Below, one piece after another: positions 7,974 through 14,573 of a stretch of DNA of 14,573 nt; position 1 is the first letter of the stretch; every line of letters starts with the position of its first letter. The DNA is from an uncultured Eubacteriales bacterium (lineage in GTDB: Bacteria; Bacillota; Clostridia; Christensenellales; Aristaeellaceae). The stretch is taken from NCBI GenBank assembly GCA_900548125.1, contig URJN01000015.1:1-14573 (forward strand). Direction: 5' to 3'. The notes beneath the pieces are model-generated. The model saw only the letters and a program-made list of their open reading frames with translations, made no database searches and was not told where the DNA came from. Both the position numbers and the translations under genes were made by a program.

Positions 7974-7980
7974 ATCTCTT

Positions 7981-7986
7981 TTCCTT
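7981..7986 (-). promoter_or_regulatory. Ribosome binding site supporting a TTG start
   Basis: On the minus strand AAGGAA sits 7 bases before TTG (7973). The alternative ATG at 7961 is too far from it, so the TTG is the more likely start of the pseudouridine synthase. Confidence 0.65.
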
Positions 7987-8005
7987 CATTTCTTTGATTT
8001 GCTTC

Positions 8006-8034
8006 ATTATACAGCACGGCGCGTTGTTTTGCAA
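8006..8034 (-). promoter_or_regulatory. Sigma-A-type promoter of the pseudouridine synthase gene
   Basis: On the minus strand a -35 box TTGCAA (8034-8029) and a perfect -10 box TATAAT (8011-8006) are separated by exactly 17 bases. Transcription would start near 8000, leaving a leader of about 25 bases before the TTG start. Confidence 0.75.
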
Positions 8035-8242
8035 TTGTAAGCTCCTTCAAACCGCTTTTGCTGATATTGCCTGTTTTTTGTCAAACACCGTCTGCGCATG
8101 CACCCGCTTTCTGTCGGTTTTTCTGCAAGTTTGTGTGGGACAAAAAACGCCCGCTAGGACGGTTTGCGTTCAAAAACTGACCCATTTCCGATTCATATCA
8201 AGCAAACATCACATGAATTTGCTTTCCCTTTTGCATAGATTA

Positions 8243-8251
8243 TGGTATAAT
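8243..8251 (+). promoter_or_regulatory. Extended -10 promoter of the glgCD operon
   Basis: TGGTATAAT is a perfect extended -10 element (TATAAT at 8246-8251). The -35 region 17 bases upstream (8223-8228, TTTCCC) is weak. Transcription would start near 8258, giving a leader of about 84 bases. Confidence 0.7.
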
Positions 8252-8267
8252 GGGTTCAAGTGGATAG

Positions 8268-8295
8268 GCGGTTGCGAAGGCTCTCCTTCCCCCGC
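8268..8295 (+). promoter_or_regulatory. Hairpin in the glgC leader
   Basis: GAAGG (8276-8280) pairs with CCTTC (8285-8289) around a CTCT loop, and GCGG (8268-8271) can pair with CCGC (8292-8295) outside it. Four T follow. It could affect expression of glgC as a weak attenuator, or be of no consequence; the U-tract is too short for a confident terminator. Confidence 0.3.
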
Positions 8296-8326
8296 TTTTC
8301 CGATGTTCCGATTAACCCAATATCAC

Positions 8327-8331
8327 AGGAG
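8327..8331 (+). promoter_or_regulatory. Ribosome binding site deciding the glgC start
   Basis: AGGAG lies 10 bases before ATG 8342. It selects this start over earlier in-frame codons, and translation from here begins with the expected GlgC N-terminus. Confidence 0.75.
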
Positions 8332-8341
8332 TGTGTTTACG

Positions 8342-9523
8342 ATGAGGAAGAAGCAATGCGTTGCCATGCTGCTTGCCGGCGGACAGGGCAGTCGTCTGGG
8401 CATTCTGACTAAGGATGTCGCCAAGCCGGCAGTCCCCTACGGCGGAAAATATCGCATCATTGATTTTCCGCTTTCCAACTGCACCAATTCGGGCATCGAT
8501 GTCGTCGGCGTGCTGACGCAGTATCGCCCGCTGGAACTGAACGCCTATATCGGCTCCGGTTCCCCGTGGGATCTTGACCTTTCCAACGGCGGCGTCTACG
8601 TTCTGCCGCCGTATCAGACCGGCAAGACCGGCGAATGGTACAAGGGCACGGCAAACGCCATTTATCAGAATATCCCGTTCATCGCTCAGTGGGATCCGGA
8701 GTACGTTCTCGTTCTCTCCGGCGACCATATCTATAAGATGGACTACAACGCCATGCTCCGCGAGCATATCGCCAAGGGCGCGGATTTGACCATCGCCGTG
8801 CGCGAGGTTCCGTGGGAGGAGGCGCCGCGCTTCGGCATCCTCAATACGGACGAAAACAACCGCATCACCGAGTTCGAGGAAAAGCCGGCTCATCCCAAGA
8901 GCAACAAGGCTTCCATGGGCGTGTACATCTTCTCCTGGAGCAAGATGCGCAAGTACCTTGAGCTGGACGAAGCCAACCCCGCCAGTGACAACGACTTTGG
9001 CAAGAACATCATTCCCGCCATGCTCAACGCCGGCGAGAATCTCTATACCTATACCTTTGACGGCTACTGGAAGGATGTCGGAACCATCGAGTCCCTCTGG
9101 GAAGCGAACATGGATCTGCTTGAAATCCCGATGCCGATTGACCTGTATGATAAGCGTTGGCGCATCTATGCCCGTAATCCGGGCATGCCGCCGCACTACA
9201 TCGCCGACGGCGCGAAGGTCATCAACAGCCTGATTACGGAGGGCTGCGAGGTCAAGGGCGTTATCAACCACTCCGTCCTCTTTGCGGGCGTAACCGTCGA
9301 AACCGGCGCGGAGATTACCGATGCGGTCATCATGCCGGGCGCGATTATCGAGCGCGGTGCGGTCGTCCGCCGTGCGATCATCGCGGAGAACGCGCATATC
9401 TGTGCGGGTGCCGTGGTCGGCGAGGAGACCGGCAAGATTGCCGTTGTCGGGCATAACGCCGTCATTCCCGCAGGGGAAAAGGTTGCCGCCGGCGCGCAGA
9501 TTGCCGCCGACGCGCAGCAGTAA
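8342..9523 (+). CDS. glgC: Glucose-1-phosphate adenylyltransferase, catalytic subunit GlgC
   Basis: This 393-residue protein makes ADP-glucose from ATP and glucose 1-phosphate, the committed step of bacterial glycogen synthesis. The nucleotide-binding loop LAGGQGSRLG (11-20) and KPAVPYGGKYRIIDFPLSNC (28-47) are intact. The metal-binding Asp128 is in LSGDHIYKMDY, and the glucose-1-phosphate-binding Lys181 is in EFEEKPAHP. From about residue 285 on, short hexapeptide-like repeats (VIMPGAIIERGAVVRRAII) form the left-handed beta-helix used for oligomer formation and allostery. The length fits Bacillus-type GlgC. It is the first gene of the glg operon, followed 14 bases later by glgD, with which Firmicutes enzymes form a mixed complex. 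An upstream promoter and leader hairpin are listed separately. Confidence 0.96.
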   Translation: MRKKQCVAMLLAGGQGSRLGILTKDVAKPAVPYGGKYRIIDFPLSNCTNSGIDVVGVLTQYRPLELNAYIGSGSPWDLDLSNGGVYVLPPYQTGKTGEWYKGTANAIYQNIPFIAQWDPEYVLVLSGDHIYKMDYNAMLREHIAKGADLTIAVREVPWEEAPRFGILNTDENNRITEFEEKPAHPKSNKASMGVYIFSWSKMRKYLELDEANPASDNDFGKNIIPAMLNAGENLYTYTFDGYWKDVGTIESLWEANMDLLEIPMPIDLYDKRWRIYARNPGMPPHYIADGAKVINSLITEGCEVKGVINHSVLFAGVTVETGAEITDAVIMPGAIIERGAVVRRAIIAENAHICAGAVVGEETGKIAVVGHNAVIPAGEKVAAGAQIAADAQQ

Positions 9524-9537
9524 GGAGGGGCATACAC

Positions 9538-10662
9538 ATGAAAGACGTCATGGGTCTGATTTTTACAGGCGAAAACGATATCCATCTGGGCGAACTGACC
9601 AGCCTTCGCGCTGTCGCGGCTCTGCCGATTGCGGGCCGTTACCGCGTCATTGACTTCCAGCTCTCCTCGATGGTTCACAGCGGCATCAAGAATGTCGGCG
9701 TCATCACCCAGAAGAACTATTCCTCTCTGATGGATCATATCAGCTCCGGCCGTGAGTGGGATTTGCACGGCAAGCAGGGTCTGGTGATGCTCCCGCCGTT
9801 CCTGACGCGCGAAAACATGGGCGTTTATTCCGGTCTGCTGGATGCGCTTAAATCCAACAGCACCTTCCTGCGTCTGTCCCGTCAGGAGTATATCGTGCTG
9901 ACCAACAGCCACACCATCTACAACATGGATTACACCGATGCCCTCAAGTACCATGTGGAAAAGGGCGCGGACGTGACCGTGCTGTATGCGCATGGCACGA
10001 AAGCCGTCGGCACCGAGGGCGAGAACGATACCTTCCTGTCGGTTGACGAGGACGGCAAGGTTACGGGCATGGAAATCGGTTCTTCCGTTCCGACCCGCGA
10101 CTGCGCTTCTCTGAAGATTTACATCACCAAGCGCGAGCTGCTGCGCCAGCTGGTCGAGCAGGCTGCTGCCAACGGCATGCACGATTTCGACCGCGATATT
10201 CTCCAGCGCAACATCAACGACGGCAACCTCAAGGTCTACGGCTATGAATACAAGGGACTGGCATGCCAGATTGACTCCATCCAGTCTTACTTCAACTTCA
10301 ACATGTCGCTGCTCAACAGCGATGTGCGCCGCCAGCTCTTCCCGGCTGACCGCCCTGTGTATACGAAGGTTCGCGACGACCTGCCCGCCCGTTATATCGA
10401 CGAGTGCGAATGCTCCAATTCGCTCATCGCCAACGGCTGCATCATCGAAGGCACGGTGATCAACTCCGTCCTCTTCCGCGGCGTCAAGGTCGCTAAGGGC
10501 GCGGTCATCAAGAACTCCATCGTCATGCAGGACGCGCAGATTCAGGAAGGCGCAGAGATTGACCACTGCATTCTGGATAAGCAGAGCGTCATCCGCCGCA
10601 ACGGTCGCCTGATTGCGCCCGCCGCCTATCCGATCGTCATCGCCAAGAACGTTGTTATCTGA
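9538..10662 (+). CDS. glgD: Glucose-1-phosphate adenylyltransferase regulatory subunit GlgD
   Basis: This 374-residue GlgC homologue aligns along its whole length but lacks catalytic residues. The GGxGxRL loop is replaced by FTGENDIHLGEL (9-20), and the SGDHIYKMDY motif reads TNSHTIYNMDY (122-132), with the metal Asp changed to His125. This is the known state of GlgD in Firmicutes: it is nearly inactive alone and raises GlgC activity in the heterotetramer. The retained IAGRYRVIDFQLSSMVHSGI (31-50) and the C-terminal beta-helix (from about residue 285) confirm the family. Its ribosome binding site TAAGGAGG overlaps the glgC stop at 9521-9528, so translation is coupled. A strong intrinsic terminator lies just downstream, before glgA. 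Confidence 0.95.
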   Translation: MKDVMGLIFTGENDIHLGELTSLRAVAALPIAGRYRVIDFQLSSMVHSGIKNVGVITQKNYSSLMDHISSGREWDLHGKQGLVMLPPFLTRENMGVYSGLLDALKSNSTFLRLSRQEYIVLTNSHTIYNMDYTDALKYHVEKGADVTVLYAHGTKAVGTEGENDTFLSVDEDGKVTGMEIGSSVPTRDCASLKIYITKRELLRQLVEQAAANGMHDFDRDILQRNINDGNLKVYGYEYKGLACQIDSIQSYFNFNMSLLNSDVRRQLFPADRPVYTKVRDDLPARYIDECECSNSLIANGCIIEGTVINSVLFRGVKVAKGAVIKNSIVMQDAQIQEGAEIDHCILDKQSVIRRNGRLIAPAAYPIVIAKNVVI

Positions 10663-10670
10663 TTTTTCAA

Positions 10671-10708
10671 GCGGGGGTCGTGCGGATAAGGGCGACTCCC
10701 GCCTTTTT
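10671..10708 (+). terminator. Intrinsic terminator between glgD and glgA
   Basis: GCGGGGGTCG (10671-10680) pairs with CGACTCCCGC (10693-10702), a 10-bp stem with one G-U pair and a 12-base loop, followed by CTTTTT. It lies 8 bases after the glgD stop and would end most glgCD transcripts, leaving glgA to read-through or to a promoter of its own. I see no clear promoter between 10709 and 10785. Confidence 0.85.
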
Positions 10709-10785
10709 CGCAGAACGGCATACGCCGCCTGCGTTTCAAAAGCATTCACTCAATCCACTTGATTTAAAAGGAGGACACATCGCTC

Positions 10786-12711
10786 ATGAAGATTCTTTTT
10801 GCAGCTTCCGAGTGCGTACCTTTTATTAAGACCGGCGGTCTTGCCGACGTTGTCGGTGCGCTCACCCCCGTTCTCAAGGCGCAGGGCGCGGATGTCCGCG
10901 TGATTCTGCCGCTGTATGCCGCCATCCCGCAGGAATATGTCAACCAGATGAAGCTCGAATGTGAGTTCGAGGTCGAGCTGTGCTGGCGTCGTCAGTATTG
11001 CGGCATCAAGAGCCTTGAGTATCAGGACGTGACCTTCTACTTTGTCGATAACCAGTATTATTTCGGCCGTTCCTACATCTATGGTCTGGGCGGCGACGAA
11101 TACGAGCGTTTCGGCTTCTTCGACCGCGCGGTCATCGACGCGCTTGTGCATCTTGATTTCAAGCCCGATGTCGTCCACTGCCACGACTGGCAGACCGGCA
11201 TGATTCCTGCCCTGCTCAAGATTCAGTATGCGCAGTATCCGTTCTATCAGGATATGAAGACCGTTTACACTATCCACAACCTCCAGTATCAGGGCGTGTT
11301 CCCGATTAAGGCGGTTCAGGATACCCTCGGTCTGGGCGACAGCCTGTTCACATCCGATAAGCTGGAGTGCTACGGCTGCGCGAACTACATGAAGGCCGGT
11401 CTGGTCTACGCGGACGAGCTGACGACCGTTTCCCCGAGCTATGCGGATGAAATTCAGACCGCGTTCTACGGCGAGCGTCTGGATGGTCTCCTCCGCGCAC
11501 GCAAGGACCAGCTCGTCGGCATTCTCAACGGCATTGACATCAACGATTATGATCCGGCGAAGGATCCTCAGATTTACGCCAACTACGATCCGTATCATCT
11601 GGGCGGTAAGGAAATCTGCAAGCAGGAGCTTCAAAAGGAGCTTGGTCTTGAGGTCGACCCGACCGTTCCGCTCGTGGGCATCATCTCCCGCCTGTCCAAC
11701 CAGAAGGGCTTTGATCTCATCGAGTGCGTCATCCGCGAACTCATGGCGACCGGCATCCAGCTCGTCGTGCTCGGCATGGGCGAAGCGAAGTACACCAACC
11801 TGTTCTCCTGGGCGGAGAGCGAGTATCCGGGACGCCTTGCGACGCGCTTTGCGATGAACCATCAGCTTGCGCACCGCATCTATGCTGGCAGCGATATGTT
11901 CCTCATGCCCAGCCAGTTCGAGCCGTGCGGTCTGTCCCAGATGATCGCCATGCGCTATGGCTCTGTGCCGATCGCCCGCGAAACCGGCGGTCTGCGCGAC
12001 ACCGTCCTTTCCTACAACAAGTTCACGGACGAAGGCAATGGCTTCACCTTCTTCAACTACAATGCGCATGACATGCTGCATACCGTCCGCCGCGCCGTGC
12101 ATTATTACAACAATAACCGCGACGTCTGGTATCGCCTGATTGTCCGCGGCATGACCGGTGATTACAGCTGGTATTCCTCTGCCGGCAAGTACATGGCTCT
12201 GTACGAGGAAGTGACCAAGCCCGCAACGGACTTCACGCTCACCCAGCCTGCGGAAATCGAAAACCCTAAGGAAGCCCCGGCTCAGAGTGCCCCGCGTGCG
12301 GAGACCGAAGCCAGCGCGGAGGTCGGGGAAACGCCCAAGAAGGCACCTGCAAAACGCGCCCCTCGCAAAAAGGCTGAGTCAAAGACCGAAGTGAAGGCTG
12401 AAGCCAAAGCTGAGGAAGCTCCTGTCAAGCCCAAGCGCGCTCCCCGCAAAAAAGCCGAGGTAAAGGCTGAGGTTAAGGAAGAACCGAACGCCGAAACTAA
12501 GGCTGAGGAAGCTCCTGCCAAGCCCAAGCGCGCTCCCCGCAAAAAGGCTACTCCGAAAGCCGAAGTAAAGGCTGAGGCTAAGGAAGAACCAAAGGCTGAA
12601 ACCAAGGCTGAGGAAGCTTCTGCCAAGCCCAAACGCGCTCCCCGCAAGAAAGCTGCTCCGAAAGTCGAAGTGACCGAAGCGGTCAAGGCTGAAGAAAAGC
12701 CCGCTGAGTAA
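10786..12711 (+). CDS. glgA: Glycogen synthase GlgA (GT5) with a long repetitive H1-like C-terminal tail
   Basis: Residues 1-478 are a complete GT5 glycogen synthase, which transfers glucose from ADP-glucose to the non-reducing end of alpha-1,4-glucan. The start SECVPFIKTGGLADVVG holds the ADP-glucose-binding Lys15 and KTGGL. HCHDWQTGMIPAL, Arg302 and Lys307 in ISRLSNQKG, and Glu379 in SQFEPCGLSQ match the catalytic set of the family, which is normally about 480 residues long. Residues 479-641 are extra: low complexity, almost only Ala, Lys, Glu, Pro, Arg, Thr and Val, with four copies of KRAPRKKA at 523, 550, 581 and 616. This part resembles the tails of histone H1 and H1-like bacterial proteins and is expected to be disordered. 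The ribosome binding site AAGGAGG is at 10768-10774. The catalytic call is firm; the tail's role is unknown. Confidence 0.95.
   Translation: MKILFAASECVPFIKTGGLADVVGALTPVLKAQGADVRVILPLYAAIPQEYVNQMKLECEFEVELCWRRQYCGIKSLEYQDVTFYFVDNQYYFGRSYIYGLGGDEYERFGFFDRAVIDALVHLDFKPDVVHCHDWQTGMIPALLKIQYAQYPFYQDMKTVYTIHNLQYQGVFPIKAVQDTLGLGDSLFTSDKLECYGCANYMKAGLVYADELTTVSPSYADEIQTAFYGERLDGLLRARKDQLVGILNGIDINDYDPAKDPQIYANYDPYHLGGKEICKQELQKELGLEVDPTVPLVGIISRLSNQKGFDLIECVIRELMATGIQLVVLGMGEAKYTNLFSWAESEYPGRLATRFAMNHQLAHRIYAGSDMFLMPSQFEPCGLSQMIAMRYGSVPIARETGGLRDTVLSYNKFTDEGNGFTFFNYNAHDMLHTVRRAVHYYNNNRDVWYRLIVRGMTGDYSWYSSAGKYMALYEEVTKPATDFTLTQPAEIENPKEAPAQSAPRAETEASAEVGETPKKAPAKRAPRKKAESKTEVKAEAKAEEAPVKPKRAPRKKAEVKAEVKEEPNAETKAEEAPAKPKRAPRKKATPKAEVKAEAKEEPKAETKAEEASAKPKRAPRKKAAPKVEVTEAVKAEEKPAE
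12340..12708 (+). repeat. In-frame tandem repeat encoding the GlgA tail
   Basis: Three near-identical units run at 12406-12498 (93 bases), 12499-12603 (105) and 12604-12708 (105), after a shorter diverged unit at 12340-12405. Each unit contains AAGCCCAAGCGCGCTCCCCG or a close variant, encoding KPKRAPR. Unit lengths are multiples of three, so the frame is kept. Ala codons shift from GCC/GCG in the enzyme body towards GCT here. High identity at the DNA level points to recent expansion by slippage or recombination. Confidence 0.88.
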
Positions 12712-12720
12712 TGCTCATGT

Positions 12721-12740
12721 CCCCGCCTTTGACGGCGGGG
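12721..12740 (+). terminator. Probable terminator after glgA
   Basis: CCCCGCC (12721-12727) pairs perfectly with GGCGGGG (12734-12740) around a TTTGAC loop, 9 bases after the glgA stop. The following sequence is T-rich but broken up (ATTGTGTTGTTG), so termination may be partial. Confidence 0.65.
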
Positions 12741-12749
12741 ATTGTGTTG

Positions 12750-12778
12750 TTGACCTTCAAGGCTGATTCCGTTACAAT
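12750..12778 (+). promoter_or_regulatory. Sigma-A-type promoter of the downstream membrane protein gene
   Basis: A -35 box TTGACC (12750-12755) and a -10 box TACAAT (12773-12778) are spaced by exactly 17 bases. Transcription would begin near 12785, leaving a leader of about 97 bases in which I see no strong structure. Confidence 0.75.
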
Positions 12779-12881
12779 AAAGGGATGATAAGAGACCCTT
12801 GTCCAGCCTGCATATATCGCTTTGCAGCAGTCCTAAAATGCTTTTAATAAAACCGTATCACACACACTAAAGGAGCTTTCC

Positions 12882-14573
12882 ATGTCCTTGATTCGTAAAC
12901 ATGCCGCGCTATGGGCGCTGCTCTCCTGCTTTGCGCTTGCGGCTGCCGCACCTTATCTCATTCCCGCCAATCCGGACAGCGCAGTCTTTCGTTCCGGTAC
13001 ACTGGGAATGATGCTCGAATTGGCTTGCTTCTACCCCATCTATCAGGCAGCTTTGCATGCGGGCAGACACCGTTTTGTCAGCGGGCTGGTCTTTGGTTTT
13101 CTATTTGCCGCCGCTCTGAGTATCGGCTCAGAGCTGTTTGTCTACGATGGGCTGCTTCGCGGCACGGGCAGTCTGATTCGCCGTTTTGCCGTGCCTGTGC
13201 TTGCCGCGCCTGCGCTCGGTTCTCTCGCCGCAAGGCTGCTCTCCGCACGCGAACCGCTGAAAATCGGCAAACCCCTGCGTCTGCCGGTTTGGGGATATGC
13301 GCTCTTTTTCCTGCTCTGCTGGCTTCCCGTTTTGCTGGCGTTCTTCCCTGGGGCGTTAAACTACGATTTTCCTTGGCAATACGCTCAGCGTTTGGAACAC
13401 AGCTACTCCAATCTCCATCCGCTGCTGCACAGCGCACTGAGCAACGGCTTGGTGGCTCTGGGCGAAGCGTTAGGCAGTCCGACGCTCGGCGTGCTGTTCA
13501 ATACGCTCTTACAGATGACCGCCTTTGCCTTTGCGCTGGCGTATAGCTGTGTATTCGTTCAGCGTCGCGGCGCGCCCGCATGGGTCAGCGTGCTGATGGC
13601 TGCTGCATACGCATGGATGCCTGTTTTCTCGGTCATGGCGATTTCCACCTGCAAGGACACGCTGTTCTCCGCCTGCGTACTGGTCATGATGCTTCAGACA
13701 TGGGAGATGATTGAAGCTCCCCAAGCCTTCTTTTCCCGCCGCCGGAACATCGTGCTTTACATCGTCTGCGGCGTTGGAAGTGCACTCCTGCGCAACAACG
13801 GTCTGTTCGCCTATGCGCTGCTGCTTCCCTCCCTGCTGATTGTTCTGCGCGGCTATCGCAGGCATGCGGCTTTGCTGCTTGCCGCATGCCTGGGCGCAAG
13901 TGCCGCCGTCACCGGTGTGCTGACTGCCGTGCTTTCCCCTGAAGCCGCTCCTTCCTTTCAGCTGTACAGTATTCCCGCCCAGCAGCTTGTCCGCGCTTAC
14001 AACAGCGGCAGGATGAGTGAGGAGGAGAAAGCGGAAATTGAGGAATGGTATACCTCTCCTTCGGGTTACAGCACCGTCTATCCGCATCTGGGTGACAGCG
14101 CAAAGGGCTATCTGGATCGCGCACGCATCCAGACCGACGGGCGCGATTTTCTGAAAATATGGGCAAAAGACGCCAAGACGTATGCCTATGAATATCTGGA
14201 AGCGTTCCTGATGCTCAACGTCGGCTCGTGGTACCCCGACGACCTGAGCCATTCGACCATCTATCCCGACGTCACGTACAGCGATAAAGGCTATTTGCAG
14301 CTTCAGGAATACGACATGACCGAAGCCGGTATACAGAATTACTGCTTCCTGCCCGCTGTTGCCAATCAGCTTGAGCGCATCTGCCGTTTCAATTATTATC
14401 AAAAATATCCCATCGTCGCCATCCTTTTCTCGACCGCGACGCCATTCTGGTTGATTGTGTTCGCCTGCGCAAAGCTGGTCTCCGATCGGCGCGGTCGGTT
14501 TTTGCCTGCCGCTCTGGGCGTGCTGGGTCTTTGGCTGGGTTACCTGTTCGGGCCGTGTACCCTGCCGCGGTAT
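12882..14573 (+). CDS. DUF6020-like polytopic membrane protein, putative GT-C-type glycosyltransferase, 3' truncated by window edge
   Basis: The frame runs 564 codons from ATG 12882 (AAAGGAG 6 bases upstream) to the window end without a stop. It has about ten hydrophobic segments, with a soluble stretch at about residues 355-510. Recognisable landmarks are FFPGALNYDFPWQYAQ (154-169), a PGxxxxD motif in a first-loop-like position, SNLHPLLHSAL (176-186), STCKDTLFSA (255-264), LRNNGLFAYA (303-312) and GPCTLPRY at the very end. This order matches clostridial DUF6020 membrane proteins, which resemble polyprenyl-phosphate-dependent GT-C glycosyltransferases with a catalytic Asp in the first outer loop (here Asp162). 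Such enzymes add sugars to cell-surface polymers or proteins; the substrate is unknown. In related proteins the GP...RY motif lies near the C-terminus, so probably only a few tens of residues are missing. It has its own promoter and seems separate from the glg genes. Confidence 0.75.
   Translation, partial: MSLIRKHAALWALLSCFALAAAAPYLIPANPDSAVFRSGTLGMMLELACFYPIYQAALHAGRHRFVSGLVFGFLFAAALSIGSELFVYDGLLRGTGSLIRRFAVPVLAAPALGSLAARLLSAREPLKIGKPLRLPVWGYALFFLLCWLPVLLAFFPGALNYDFPWQYAQRLEHSYSNLHPLLHSALSNGLVALGEALGSPTLGVLFNTLLQMTAFAFALAYSCVFVQRRGAPAWVSVLMAAAYAWMPVFSVMAISTCKDTLFSACVLVMMLQTWEMIEAPQAFFSRRRNIVLYIVCGVGSALLRNNGLFAYALLLPSLLIVLRGYRRHAALLLAACLGASAAVTGVLTAVLSPEAAPSFQLYSIPAQQLVRAYNSGRMSEEEKAEIEEWYTSPSGYSTVYPHLGDSAKGYLDRARIQTDGRDFLKIWAKDAKTYAYEYLEAFLMLNVGSWYPDDLSHSTIYPDVTYSDKGYLQLQEYDMTEAGIQNYCFLPAVANQLERICRFNYYQKYPIVAILFSTATPFWLIVFACAKLVSDRRGRFLPAALGVLGLWLGYLFGPCTLPRY

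Larger units (their letters stand above)
7974..8341. other. Intergenic region between divergent pseudouridine synthase and glgC genes
   Basis: These 368 bases hold a minus-strand promoter at 8006-8034 and a plus-strand promoter at 8246-8251. The plus frame stays open upstream of glgC from a TTG at 7994, but this is not part of GlgC: the added residues are not GlgC-like and a good ribosome binding site marks ATG 8342. The stretch 8035-8220 shows no gene, RNA or repeat that I can recognise. Confidence 0.6.

Noticed and set aside
7994..8341. N-terminal extension of GlgC from an upstream TTG
   Set aside because: The extra residues are not GlgC-like, the promoter lies inside the stretch, and AGGAG at 8327-8331 points to ATG 8342.
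8312..9454. 380-codon open frame on the minus strand opposite glgC
   Set aside because: Antisense shadow of glgC with no family signature.
9538..10662. Loss of catalytic residues in GlgD as a novelty
   Set aside because: This is the normal, described condition of GlgD subunits in Firmicutes.
9196..10749. 517-codon open frame on the minus strand opposite glgC/glgD
   Set aside because: It is antisense to two well-recognised genes, has no ribosome binding site or known motif, and its composition is what GC-rich codon use produces on the opposite strand.
10750..12102. 450-codon open frame on the minus strand opposite glgA
   Set aside because: Antisense shadow of glgA; it shows no recognisable domain.
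12779..12800. AAGGG/CCCTT pairing near the last gene's transcription start
   Set aside because: A 5-bp stem with an 11-base loop is too weak to claim as a regulatory structure.
13509..14402. 297-codon minus-strand frame and other frames opposite the last gene
   Set aside because: The plus frame from 12882 is open for 564 codons, has a promoter and ribosome binding site, and encodes a coherent membrane protein.

Overview
The window looks like chromosomal DNA from a GC-rich member of the Clostridia (Bacillota). The evidence is the split GlgC/GlgD ADP-glucose pyrophosphorylase typical of Firmicutes, AGGAGG-type ribosome binding sites, sigma-A-like promoters with TATAAT or extended -10 boxes, a CotH/DUF4956/VTC cassette, and a DUF6020-like membrane protein. 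An Oscillospiraceae or Christensenellaceae-like gut anaerobe would fit, but the family is a guess. I see no tRNA, rRNA, CRISPR array, transposase or phage gene.

Layout. (1) Positions 1-1322: the 3' part of a caspase-like (clan CD) cysteine peptidase with an EF-hand-like loop and a C-terminal FlgD-type Ig domain. (2) 1325-2176, minus strand, tail to tail with it: a degenerate patatin-like protein whose nucleophile motif looks broken. (3) 2435-7032: a three-gene operon of a membrane-anchored CotH-type kinase with three lamin-tail domains, a DUF4956 membrane protein and a VTC-type polyphosphate polymerase domain protein. (4) 7035-7232: a quasi-palindromic repeat made of nested hairpins. It fills the gap between the operon and a convergent RsuA/RluB-type pseudouridine synthase gene (7182-7973, minus) and encodes that protein's last 16 residues and stop. 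(5) 8342-12711: glycogen synthesis genes glgC, glgD and glgA, with an intrinsic terminator between glgD and glgA. GlgA carries a repetitive Lys/Ala/Glu/Pro tail of about 163 residues resembling histone H1 tails. (6) 12882 to the end: the start and most of a DUF6020-like polytopic membrane protein, probably a GT-C-type glycosyltransferase, behind a good promoter.

How the parts work together. GlgC and GlgD supply ADP-glucose, which GlgA polymerises into alpha-1,4-glucan; branching and degradation enzymes are not in the window. The CotH/DUF4956/VTC set reads as a membrane phosphate-polymer module: a cytosolic polymerase domain, a membrane protein, and an extracytoplasmic kinase-fold protein. That functional link is inference from gene order and domains. 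The features most worth follow-up are the GlgA tail, the CotH/DUF4956/VTC operon, the hairpin repeat that forms a protein C-terminus, and the patatin-like protein with altered catalytic motifs.
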